Shown: positions 45,080 through 53,227 of the stretch, piece after piece
Numbering within the stretch: position 1 is the first letter of the stretch
How the letters are laid out: each line of letters starts with the position of its first letter
Program-made: the position numbers and the translations under genes
NCBI GenBank assembly: GCA_035939575.1
Contig: DASZFS010000507.1
Coordinates: forward strand, 4,747 to 68,746
DNA: 64,000 bases
Direction: 5' to 3'
DNA from: DATKHR01 sp035939575
GTDB lineage: Bacteria > Acidobacteriota > Vicinamibacteria > Vicinamibacterales > CAVVIG01
The notes under the pieces: generated by a model
What the model saw: the letters and a program-made list of their open reading frames with translations, nothing else
Databases searched by the model: none
What the model was told of the DNA's origin: nothing

Positions 45080-45153
45080 TGAGTTTTGAGTCTTGAGTCT
45101 TGAGTTATGAGCGCATGACTCAGCACTTAGAACTAAATACTCATAACTACGGT
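45080..45153. repeat. Heptamer array (ACTCAAN/ACTNNNN), inverted arrangement
   Basis: Four TTGAGT-type heptamers (reverse complement ACTCAAN) at about 45080-45106 are followed on the other side of a short spacer by consecutive units ACTCAGC, ACTTAGA, ACTAAAT, ACTCATA and ACTACGG. The two halves can fold into a hairpin between convergent genes. Confidence 0.7.
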
Positions 45154-46989
45154 TTAATCACTACGCTTCCCGCGGCCATCTCGAATGAGATTGGCCAGCA
45201 GCACGCTGACGAGCGAACTCCCGGTGTCAGCGGTGCCTCCGCCGCCGCTCACGACGACGTCCGGCACGAGCTTGAAGCCGCTCGCCGCGAGCGCCCTGGA
45301 GATCTCGATGCCGGCGTAGTTGCCCGAGTCCATCGACGCGATCTTGAGCTTGATCACATCCGCTTCCGCGGTGCCGACGGCCTTCGTTTTCTCCGCGTCG
45401 GCATTGCCGGTGGCGCGCGTCGCATACGCCTCGCCGTCGGCGACGAGCTTCCGGGACGCGGCCTGCCCTTCCGCAGTTTTGACGGCGGCGCTCGCCTGGA
45501 ACGCCTGAATCTGCACCTGGCGCTCAGCCGCGACAACGCTCGCTTGCGTATCGGCCATCGCCGTCGCCTGCTGGAGCTCTTTGCGCGTCTCCTCGGCGAG
45601 ACGCTGCGTGTCGAACGTCACCTTCTCCTGCTCGGCTAGTTTCCTGTCCGTCAGCGTCGTCATCAGCGCCTCGGGCGGAGTGATGTCGCCGATGAGCGTA
45701 TCCACCGCCACGACGTTGTAATCCGCCAGCGCAGCGGAGATCTGTTTCTTCGCGTCCTCCTGGCGCTCGCGCCGCGTCCGCAGGAAGTCGATGACATCGG
45801 ATCCCTGCGCGGCGTTTCTGAAGTAGTTGCCGATGGTCGGCTCGAGCACCTGCGTGACCAGATTGACGATGCTGCCGAACCGCGCGATGACCTTCGGCGC
45901 GTCCGTCCGGGGGATGTGAATGATCTGGCTGACATCGAGGTTGAACGTGAAGCCGTCCGACGACCGCACCGTGATCGTGGAGAGATTCTTGTCGAGATTG
46001 TGCGCCTCGGTCTTGCCGGTCGCCCAGTTCAGCACCACGTTGGCGGTCGGCACGAGCTCCACGCGATGCGTGTACGGGTTGATCGGATACTTGCCCGGAT
46101 CCATCGGTTCGACCCAGACGCCTTTCTCGCCCCTGTTCACCAGATTCCCGTGCTTGAACCCCTCGCCGGTCACGTCTTTCCCTTCGCGTCCGACGTAGGC
46201 AATCACCACGCCGACGTTGGCAATCGGAACGATGGTCGTCTCCTTGATCTCCACCGTCGCAAACCGCGGGTTGATGAAATAGCGGCCGGCCAGAATGACC
46301 TGCTCCTGCAGCCCCTTGCCCCCGCCGGCATCGACAAACGCCTGGGCGTCCTGAAAGGAGCTGTGCCCGTCCACCGGCTGGCTGGCAATCTCCCCCGCCG
46401 GCAAGGGATGGCCTTCTTTCGTGGTCACGATGCCCAGCATGTTGTCCGGGATGTCGAGCACCTTCACGTTCTGCACCGTGAACAACGCCGTGTTGATGCG
46501 GTAGGTCCCGGGGGGAATCACGGTCATCTGCGGGCCGCGCTCGCCGCCGCCTTCGAGAAACGCCCGCGCATCCTGGAATGAGTTGCAGTTCACGCGTCGC
46601 GCGAGCACGCGGCCGTCCGTCAACGGATGGCCGTCGCGAGCCTCCACGATGCCGATGGTGTCCTGATTGATCGTGATGAACTTCTGGAGCGTGACGATGT
46701 ACTGCCACGGCCAGAGACCGAAGTGAAGACCGGGCGCGAGCGCGTCGGCCTGCAGGCCGGCTTCGCCCTTCAGCGCGATGATGGCGCCCGCCGGCAACGT
46801 CCGGTGCTGACCGACCACCACGTACCGCTTGTTGACGATGCCTACCGAGTCTTCGGGCACGATGACCACGCCGAAGAGGCGCGCCACCGCTCGATAGAAG
46901 AGGAGAACGACGACGACCACGAGCGCGAGGGCCGCGATGGGAGCGCCAGGGAATATCGACAATGTCGTCCACAACTGCGCGTTGGTCAC
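45154..46989 (-). CDS. SPFH/Band-7 domain membrane protein with duplicated vault-like repeats
   Basis: 611 residues from a GTG at 46989. One N-terminal membrane helix (GAPIAALALVVVVVLLFYRAV) anchors the protein. Two homologous segments of about 75 residues follow: IGIVEARDGHPLTDGRVLARRVNCNSFQDARAFLEGGGERG and LGIVTTKEGHPLPAGEIASQPVDGHSSFQDAQAFVDAGGGKG. Their spacing and the G-x-Y-x-[IV]-N-P/T pattern recall major-vault-type repeats. The SPFH domain proper (TVRSSDGFTFNLDVSQIIHIPRTDAPKVIARFGS) and an Ala/Gln-rich coiled coil (KQISAALADY through VVAAERQVQIQ) follow. Such proteins oligomerise on membranes as scaffolds. The gene stands alone, with a TAAGAT box on the minus strand at 47010-47015. 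Confidence 0.88.
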   Translation of the reverse strand: MTNAQLWTTLSIFPGAPIAALALVVVVVLLFYRAVARLFGVVIVPEDSVGIVNKRYVVVGQHRTLPAGAIIALKGEAGLQADALAPGLHFGLWPWQYIVTLQKFITINQDTIGIVEARDGHPLTDGRVLARRVNCNSFQDARAFLEGGGERGPQMTVIPPGTYRINTALFTVQNVKVLDIPDNMLGIVTTKEGHPLPAGEIASQPVDGHSSFQDAQAFVDAGGGKGLQEQVILAGRYFINPRFATVEIKETTIVPIANVGVVIAYVGREGKDVTGEGFKHGNLVNRGEKGVWVEPMDPGKYPINPYTHRVELVPTANVVLNWATGKTEAHNLDKNLSTITVRSSDGFTFNLDVSQIIHIPRTDAPKVIARFGSIVNLVTQVLEPTIGNYFRNAAQGSDVIDFLRTRRERQEDAKKQISAALADYNVVAVDTLIGDITPPEALMTTLTDRKLAEQEKVTFDTQRLAEETRKELQQATAMADTQASVVAAERQVQIQAFQASAAVKTAEGQAASRKLVADGEAYATRATGNADAEKTKAVGTAEADVIKLKIASMDSGNYAGIEISRALAASGFKLVPDVVVSGGGGTADTGSSLVSVLLANLIRDGRGKRSD

Positions 46990-47073
46990 GGGCTGTTCTC
47001 CAGTCCGCTATCTTAGCGCCGTCGCGGCTCGCCGCTCAGCCCGGCATCGGCTGCACGCAGGTCAAAACGCTCT

Positions 47074-47079
47074 TACAAT
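47074..47079 (+). promoter_or_regulatory. -10 box TACAAT, leaderless promoter of the LigD polymerase gene
   Basis: TACAAT is followed by CAGGCC and the GTG at 47086, identical in arrangement to 33704-33718. No Shine-Dalgarno is present. Confidence 0.5.
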
Positions 47080-47085
47080 CAGGCC

Positions 47086-48414
47086 GTGCCGAGCCGCACA
47101 GGACAGAGCCGCGCTGAGCAGGAGGTCTTGACGGTCGCCGGACGCGATGTGGTCGTCTCGAACCCGCGCAAGGTGCTCTTTCCCCAGGCGGGCTACACGA
47201 AGCTCGATCTCGCGCGCTACTACGTCGCCGTCGCGGATGGCGCGCTCCGCGGCGCGGGCGGGCGCCCCAACGTCCTCGTCCGCTACCCGGACGGCGTCGG
47301 CGGCCCGTTCTTCTATCAGAAGCGCGCACCCGACTCGCGCCCGGCCTGGATCGACGTGGTCTCGCTGCGCTTTCCGTCCGGCCGCAGCGCTCAGGAAATA
47401 GTTCCCCGCGACCCGGCCGCGCTCGCCTGGATGGCCAACCTGGCGTGCCTCGAGCTGCATCCACATCCGGTTCGCGCCGACGACCTGGATCATCCCGACG
47501 AGCTGCGCGTGGACCTGGACCCGGTCCCCGGCGTCGAGTGGCCGCAGCTGCAGGAGGTCGCGCACGTGGTGCGCGCCACGCTCGATGACTTCGGGTTGAT
47601 CGGCTGGCCCAAGACCTCGGGCTCGCGTGGCATCCACGTTGTCGTGCGGATCGAGCGACGGTGGACGTTCGACGAGGTCCGCCGGTCGGCGCTGGCGCTT
47701 GCGCGTGAAGTCGAGCGTCGCGCGCCGGACGTGGCCACGAGCAAGTGGTGGAAGGAAGAGCGCCACGGGGTGTTCCTCGACTACAACCAGAATGCCAAGG
47801 ATCGCACGGTGGCCGCCGCGTACTCGGTGCGGCCGACGCCGGATGCGCGGGTATCCGCGCCTCTTGCCTGGGACGAGATTGACACCTGCGATCCGAGGGA
47901 CTTCACGCTCGCCACGATGCCGCCGCGATTCGCCGCGATGGGTGATCGCCACGCCGACATCGATCGTCACGCGTGCTCGCTGGCGCCGTTGCTCGAGCTG
48001 GTCGCGCGGCAGGAACGCGATGGTCTGGGCGACGCGCCGTGGCCACCACACTACCGGAAGCAGGCCGGCGAGCCCGATCGCGTCCAGCCATCACGCCGCC
48101 GCACGCCCAGGTATCCCCTCGTTGAGATCGCGCGGGCGCAGCAGAAAGACGACGCGCTGGCGGGACTCGAGCGGTGGCGGGCGCGTCATCCGGAGGCAGC
48201 AGGCCACCTGGCGCCGGCTGACGTGCTGGTCGACGCGATGCGCGGCAGGTTTCACACCTGGACCCGCATCCGCGTCAACCTTCGCCACGTGCCGGAGTCG
48301 CTGCGGCCGGCGCAGGAACCCCTCGATCCGGACGAGACGCCCGACGACTGGAGCGGCGTCAGCGGTCGCGACTGGCCAAGCCGAAAATCTTCCCGATCTC
48401 GTACGGCGTCGTGA
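47086..48414 (+). CDS. ligD: LigD-type NHEJ primase/polymerase domain protein
   Basis: 442 residues from a leaderless GTG. The archaeo-eukaryotic primase-type polymerase domain of bacterial LigD is clear: VVVSNPRKVLFPQAGYTKLDLARYY near the N-terminus, FFYQKRAPDSRPAWI, LELHPHPVRADDLDHPDELRVDLDP with metal ligands Asp143 and Asp145, and WPKTSGSRGIHVVVRIERRWTF with the third catalytic region. A C-terminal extension of about 130 residues beyond the usual 300 has no known motif. It would fill in DNA ends in double-strand break repair. The ligase is a separate gene on the opposite strand, overlapping this one tail to tail by 56 bp. No Ku gene is in the window. Confidence 0.9.
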   Translation: MPSRTGQSRAEQEVLTVAGRDVVVSNPRKVLFPQAGYTKLDLARYYVAVADGALRGAGGRPNVLVRYPDGVGGPFFYQKRAPDSRPAWIDVVSLRFPSGRSAQEIVPRDPAALAWMANLACLELHPHPVRADDLDHPDELRVDLDPVPGVEWPQLQEVAHVVRATLDDFGLIGWPKTSGSRGIHVVVRIERRWTFDEVRRSALALAREVERRAPDVATSKWWKEERHGVFLDYNQNAKDRTVAAAYSVRPTPDARVSAPLAWDEIDTCDPRDFTLATMPPRFAAMGDRHADIDRHACSLAPLLELVARQERDGLGDAPWPPHYRKQAGEPDRVQPSRRRTPRYPLVEIARAQQKDDALAGLERWRARHPEAAGHLAPADVLVDAMRGRFHTWTRIRVNLRHVPESLRPAQEPLDPDETPDDWSGVSGRDWPSRKSSRSRTAS

Positions 48415-49480
48415 CCTCGAGCTGGTCGTAGCCGCAGTCCGCCGGTCGCTTGTCCGGCCGCCAGCGCCGAAAAACCGCCGCATGGCGAAACCGCCGCCCC
48501 TGCATGTGGTCGTACTTGACCTCGCACACGCGCTCGAGGCGCACAGGCTCCCAGGAGAGGTCCTTGCCGGCGCTCCAGCGGCTCTGACCTCCAGGCATGC
48601 GCGTGGTCTCGCCCGCTTCCCTCGCGCCGAAGTCGGCCCATTCGCGCCAGGGATGGCCATCGAGCGCCCCTGCACGAAGCGGCTCGAGCTCTTGCGCGAT
48701 CTGCCGTCGGGCCGCGAGCGTAAAAGACGACGTGACGCCGACATGGTGCAGCGCCCCTACGCCCCCTTTGGTGTCGTAGAGCCCGAGCAGCAGCGATCCC
48801 ACGAGCTCGTTCCTGCCTCTCTTATGCCAGCGGAATCCGGCCACCACGCAGTCCGCCGTGCGCGCGTGTTTGATCTTGATCATCGCGCGCTTGCCCGGTT
48901 CATACGGACCGCGCTCCGGCTTGGCCACGACGCCATCAAGGCCTGCGCCCTCGAACCGCGCCAGCCACTCCGTGGCCGCCGCCGGGTCCCGCGTCATCGG
49001 CGTCAGGTGGATGGGCGGCGTCGTATCCGCGAGCATCTGCTCGAGCAGGGCCCGGCGCTCGTCTTGCGGCCGGCCGCGCACGTCTTCCCACGCGAACGCC
49101 AGCAGGTCGAAAGCGACGAAGGCGGCCGGCGTGTCCCTGGCCAGCTTGGCGATGCGAGACGCCGCCGGGTGCAACCGCAACTGCAGCGCGTCGAAGTCGA
49201 GCCCCTTCGATGTCGCGATCACGATCTCGCCATCGACGACACAGCCGGCCGGCAGACCCGCGAGGAGCGCCGCATTCACTTCCGGAAAATATCGGCTCAG
49301 CGGCCGCAGATCGCGACTCTGGATGAAGACGTCCGATGCGCCGCGAAAGACGATCGCTCGGAATCCGTCCCACTTCGGCTCGTACAGGAACGCCCCGATC
49401 GGCAGCTCGTCCGCCAGCTTTGCCAGCATCGGCTCGATCGGCGGCTCGAGTGCGAAGGCGGACGGTGGCGCGTCAGGCAT
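48359..49480 (-). CDS. ATP-dependent DNA ligase (LigC/LigD ligase type)
   Basis: 373 residues. The nucleotidyltransferase domain has the ligase motif I YEPKWDGFRA with the adenylated Lys36. Motif III is in FVAFDLLAFAWEDV, motif IIIa/IV in EGAGLDGVVAKPERGPYEPGKR, and motif V in MIKIKHARTADCVVAGF. The OB domain follows (VGSLLLGLYDTKG through CEVKYDHMQGRRFRHAAVF). It seals nicks with ATP and would work with the polymerase encoded on the opposite strand in NHEJ. It is the last gene of the redox/antiporter operon, starting 8 nt inside the histidine kinase gene, so its expression follows that operon and not the polymerase. Confidence 0.92.
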   Translation of the reverse strand: MPDAPPSAFALEPPIEPMLAKLADELPIGAFLYEPKWDGFRAIVFRGASDVFIQSRDLRPLSRYFPEVNAALLAGLPAGCVVDGEIVIATSKGLDFDALQLRLHPAASRIAKLARDTPAAFVAFDLLAFAWEDVRGRPQDERRALLEQMLADTTPPIHLTPMTRDPAAATEWLARFEGAGLDGVVAKPERGPYEPGKRAMIKIKHARTADCVVAGFRWHKRGRNELVGSLLLGLYDTKGGVGALHHVGVTSSFTLAARRQIAQELEPLRAGALDGHPWREWADFGAREAGETTRMPGGQSRWSAGKDLSWEPVRLERVCEVKYDHMQGRRFRHAAVFRRWRPDKRPADCGYDQLEVTTPYEIGKIFGLASRDR

Positions 49481-50897
49481 CGATCGGCAGCCTCACCGTG
49501 AACACCGTGCGCCCGGGCTGCGACTCGACGTCCACGCGGCCGCCGTGCTGCTCGGCGACGATGTGCTGGACGATGTCGAGCCCGAGGCCTGTTCCTTCGC
49601 CGACTGGCTTGGTCGTGAAGAAGGCCTCGAAGATTCTCGACTGAATCTCGGGTGGAATGCCGGTGCCGTTGTCGATGATCCGGACGATGGCGGTCCCGCC
49701 GTCGCGCGCGGCCTCGACGCGCAGCACGCCGCCCTCGGCCATCGCGTCAATCGCGTTGTCCATCAGATTGGTCCAGACCTGGTTGAGCTCTCCCGGAAAC
49801 GCGCTCACGCGCGGCAGATCCGGCGAGTAGTCGCGGTCGAGCGAGACCCGCTTGCGTTTGAGCTTGTGGCCGAGCATCACCAGCGTGCTGTCGAGGCCTT
49901 CGCGGACGTCAACGCGCTGCCGCTCGCCCGAGCGGTCCATGTGCGAGTACACCTTGACCGACCCGACAAGCTCCGAGATGCGAGCCGATGCGGTGCGGAT
50001 GTCTTCCGACAGACGCCGGACGCCCAATACAACGGCCAGCCAGCCCATCAGACGTTCCGTGGCAGACGGCGACAGATTCCCCGCGATCTCGCGCAAATCG
50101 TCAGGGCCGAGGCCTGCCTCCACGAAGACATCGACGAGCATCCAGCTTTCGCTCACGCCGCATGAATCCAGCCATGTCCCGACCGCCTGCTCGAGGCGGC
50201 TCCGCTCCAGCCCGTTCGGTGACCGCGCTTCCGCGCCCCGCGCCAGCCGCGCCGCCGCGATCGCATCGGTGCGGGCGATGGTCTTGGCGATGGTTTCCGC
50301 AATGCTCTCCACTTCCGGGCCACGGACCAACAGCAGTCGAGTCAGCTCGGGCAGCCGGGCGATCTGCTCGCCGAGCGCGTCGGCGTCGCGGCGGACGGCG
50401 GTGGCAGGATTGTTCAGCTCGTGCGCCAGACCGGCTGACAGTTTGCCGAGCGCCAACATCTTCTCGCGCTGCTGCGTCAGGCGCGTGGATTCCCGCACGC
50501 GATCGGTCATCAGCGAGACGAGGCGCGGTCCAAGCGGCGGCGCCACCCGCAGCATCTCGTCGAAGTGCGACTGATGCAGCCGGAACAGGCGCGTCGGGCC
50601 GCCCGCCCGCCCCGAGCCCGAGTAGGTGCGCATGCGTGAGAACGGAAGCATGCCCGTCAGCGTGCCCCGACGCTGCGTGATCGCAGGCACCAGCTGCCCG
50701 CCGACCGCGAAGAGGATCTCAACCGATCCCTCGAGCACCACAACCATATCCTCGGCCGGCTGGCCGCTCTCGAAGATCGACTCTCCCGGGCCGTACTCCG
50801 CCAGCTCGCCGTGCGCCGCCAGCCACGCCAGCTGCTCCGCCGTCAGTTCCGCGAAGGCCGGCACGGCCTTCAGCTCGTCGACGCTGACGCCGCTCAC
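49473..50897 (-). CDS. Cyclic-nucleotide-binding domain sensor histidine kinase
   Basis: 474 residues from the GTG at 50897, chosen because it overlaps the upstream stop (GTGA). A cNMP-binding/Crp-like domain fills residues about 10-125 (YGPGESIFESGQPAEDMVVVLEGSVEILF). The dimerisation box is KLSAGLAHELNNPATAVRRD, with phospho-acceptor His159. The ATPase domain has NQVWTNLMDNAIDAM, IIDNGTGIPPEIQ, FFTTKPVGEGTGLGL and VDVESQPGRTVFTV, a complete N/G1/F/G2 set. No transmembrane segment is visible, so it is cytoplasmic. The cognate receiver is probably the one fused to the flavoprotein encoded two genes upstream in the same operon. Confidence 0.93.
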   Translation of the reverse strand: MSGVSVDELKAVPAFAELTAEQLAWLAAHGELAEYGPGESIFESGQPAEDMVVVLEGSVEILFAVGGQLVPAITQRRGTLTGMLPFSRMRTYSGSGRAGGPTRLFRLHQSHFDEMLRVAPPLGPRLVSLMTDRVRESTRLTQQREKMLALGKLSAGLAHELNNPATAVRRDADALGEQIARLPELTRLLLVRGPEVESIAETIAKTIARTDAIAAARLARGAEARSPNGLERSRLEQAVGTWLDSCGVSESWMLVDVFVEAGLGPDDLREIAGNLSPSATERLMGWLAVVLGVRRLSEDIRTASARISELVGSVKVYSHMDRSGERQRVDVREGLDSTLVMLGHKLKRKRVSLDRDYSPDLPRVSAFPGELNQVWTNLMDNAIDAMAEGGVLRVEAARDGGTAIVRIIDNGTGIPPEIQSRIFEAFFTTKPVGEGTGLGLDIVQHIVAEQHGGRVDVESQPGRTVFTVRLPIDA

Positions 50898-53227
50898 ATC
50901 ATCACCTCGTCCACGTAGCACCAGCCCCACTCTTCGCCCGGCTCGAGCGACCGCACGATCGGGTGCGATGTCGCATGGTAGTGGGCGGTCGCGTGCCTGT
51001 TCTTCGAGCTGTCACAGCACCCCACGTGACCGCACGTCAGGCAGAGCCGCAGGTGCACCCACCGGTCGCCCAGCCGCAGGCACTCCTCGCAACCAGGCGC
51101 GCTCGGATGAACGGGACGGATCCGATTCAGGTGCCCGCACGGGCGTTCCGGGTGCGGCGTGAACGCGACAAGGGTCTCGCGATCGATCGCGCGCGATGGT
51201 CTCGCTTCCACCGGATCCGCCACGGGCGCGTCGCCGATCCGGAACAGTTCCGCCGCCGCGGCGAACGCGTCGGCCGATCCCGCCAGCGTCAGCACATCGC
51301 CAGGCATGACCGGCGCCGACCCGTCCACACCCAGCGCTTCCCCGGTCCGCTCGACGGCACCGACCTGCAACCCCATGCCCGACAGCGATTCCAGCGGACG
51401 CCCGACGATCGGTGCGCCCGCTCGAACGATCACCGTCCGCGTGTCGAGACAACGCCCGTCCAGCTCGCAGACCACGACGGGCTCGCTTGTCGCCTCTCGC
51501 AGCGCCGCGTACCCGCCGCTGCGAATAGCGTCTTCATGCGCCTCGATCTCCACGGCCGAAATTCTATAGCTCCGCAAAACGTCCGCAAACAACTGCACGA
51601 TGCTCTCCAGCTCGTCGACCACGACCCGGTCGCTGCCCTCGAGGCTCAGTGCCGCCGCATCCGACTGATGGCGCGTCCGCACGACGATGCGTGCCGTCGG
51701 CGCCAGCGATCGGGCGACCGCGACGATCCGCTGCGCGGTGGCCGGATCGTCGTCCGCGACGACGACCGCTTTCGCCCGCTCGATGCCGGCGCGCAGCAGC
51801 GTGTGGAGACGCGCGGAATCACCGCGCAGCACCGGGAGCCCTTGCGCTTCGGCCTCGTTGGCGCCGCCGGGGCTGAGCGTCGTGATCACGAAGGGGACGC
51901 GCGACCCGCGCAGAACGTGGACGAGCTGCCTCGCCGCGTCACCGAAGCCTGCCACGATCACATGATGCTGCAGGTGATCGAACGCGCCGGTCGCCGCCGC
52001 CGCCTCTGCCGTCGTCGCGGCGACGCGGACGTCGCGGCGGCGCAGCCTGTCGGCAAGGCGGGACCCGATCGCGGTCAGCTGCGGAGAAGCGATCATCAGC
52101 AGCACCGTCGAGGCGATGAACGCCTGCGACCCGGCGTCGCCCAGCCCGGCCGGCGACATCCCGACGTCGCGCCCCGCCCGATCGAGGACGAACGAGAATT
52201 CACCCACCTGCGCAATCGTCAGCGCAGTCGCCGCCGCCACCGGCGCGCCGTAGCCCAGCGCCAGCACGCTCCCCGCCGTGGTCAGGCCTTTGACGACGAC
52301 CACCAGCGCCACCGCGGCCGCGACGAGCGGAAGGTGGCGCACGAGAAAGCCAACGTCGAGCAGCATGCCGACCGAGACGAAGAACGTCGCGCTGAACAGA
52401 ATCTGCAGCGGCATGATCTCGCCGAACGCGTGATGACTGAAGCGGCTCTCGCTGACGACGAGGCCCGCGAGGAACGCGCCGAGCGACAGGCTGACGCCCG
52501 CGATGCTCGTGAGCCACGCCGTGCCGAAGCAGATCGCGATGACGGTCAGCAGAAACAGCTCCGGTGAACACGTCAGCGCCACGCGCTCGAGCAGCGGCGG
52601 CATCAGCCGCCGCGCGACGACCAGCACGGTGACGATGAGCGCGAGCGCTGTGGCCAGCGCCGACACGATGCCGGCGGCCGATCCGCCGCCACCGCCGAGC
52701 ATCGGCACGAGGAGCACCATGACGATGACGGCGAGATCCTGAAAGATGAGCAGGCCGACGGTGACCTGACCCTGCGTGGACGCCGTCTCGCCGCGGTCCG
52801 CGAGCAGCTTCAGCACGATGGCCGTCGACGAGAGCGAGACCAGGAAACCGGTGAAGAGCGCCGGCCGCCACTCGACGCCGAACGCCGCGAGCAAGCCGAG
52901 CACCCCGAGACTGGCGAGCGTCACCTGCAGACCGCCGCCGCCGAAGATGAGCGCCTTGATGCGCGCCAGCTTCTCCAGGCTGAATTCAATCCCGATCGTG
53001 AAGAGGAGGAGGATGACGCCGATCTCGGCCGCGGCGTTCACGAGCTCCGGATCCTCGACGAGCCTCAGCGCGTGCGGGCCGATCACGACGCCCGCGATGA
53101 GGAAGCCGACGATTGGCACGAGCCCGAGGCGGTAGCTGAGGTATGCAATCACCGCCGCGGCCACGACGATCGCGACCGACTGCACGAGAAAGGGCGGCGT
53201 CACGCCGACGGCGACGATCAGCGTCAC
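50894..53227 (-). CDS. Cation/proton antiporter with TrkA-N, TrkA-C and C-terminal UBP zinc finger
   Basis: 777 residues from the GTG at 53227 overlapping the upstream stop (GTGA). Residues 1-400 form a CPA2-type exchanger with about 12 membrane helices (IVGFLIAGVVIGPHAL, FTIGIEFSLEKLARIK, GLLIFQDLAVIVMVLL). A TrkA-N Rossmann domain follows (HHVIVAGFGDAARQLVHVL), then TrkA-C (LDTRTVIVRAGAPIVGRPLE to VLTLAGSADAFAA). The last 85 residues are a UBP-type zinc finger: RPCGHLNRIRPVHPSAPGCEECL, then LRLCLTCGHVGCCDSSKNRHATAHYHATSHP. Isolated bacterial UBP fingers are known beside flavoproteins of the kind encoded upstream; a fusion to an antiporter is unusual. It probably exchanges K+ or Na+ for H+ under nucleotide and redox control. 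Confidence 0.9.
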   Translation of the reverse strand: MTLIVAVGVTPPFLVQSVAIVVAAAVIAYLSYRLGLVPIVGFLIAGVVIGPHALRLVEDPELVNAAAEIGVILLLFTIGIEFSLEKLARIKALIFGGGGLQVTLASLGVLGLLAAFGVEWRPALFTGFLVSLSSTAIVLKLLADRGETASTQGQVTVGLLIFQDLAVIVMVLLVPMLGGGGGSAAGIVSALATALALIVTVLVVARRLMPPLLERVALTCSPELFLLTVIAICFGTAWLTSIAGVSLSLGAFLAGLVVSESRFSHHAFGEIMPLQILFSATFFVSVGMLLDVGFLVRHLPLVAAAVALVVVVKGLTTAGSVLALGYGAPVAAATALTIAQVGEFSFVLDRAGRDVGMSPAGLGDAGSQAFIASTVLLMIASPQLTAIGSRLADRLRRRDVRVAATTAEAAAATGAFDHLQHHVIVAGFGDAARQLVHVLRGSRVPFVITTLSPGGANEAEAQGLPVLRGDSARLHTLLRAGIERAKAVVVADDDPATAQRIVAVARSLAPTARIVVRTRHQSDAAALSLEGSDRVVVDELESIVQLFADVLRSYRISAVEIEAHEDAIRSGGYAALREATSEPVVVCELDGRCLDTRTVIVRAGAPIVGRPLESLSGMGLQVGAVERTGEALGVDGSAPVMPGDVLTLAGSADAFAAAAELFRIGDAPVADPVEARPSRAIDRETLVAFTPHPERPCGHLNRIRPVHPSAPGCEECLRLGDRWVHLRLCLTCGHVGCCDSSKNRHATAHYHATSHPIVRSLEPGEEWGWCYVDEVMM

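Noticed and set aside
45080..45153. Possible CRISPR or attachment site
   Set aside because: The unit is 7 bp, too short for CRISPR; no integrase or tRNA gene is near.
47086..48414. Ku-LigD operon
   Set aside because: The polymerase domain is clear but no Ku-type protein is encoded within the window, so a complete NHEJ locus cannot be claimed.
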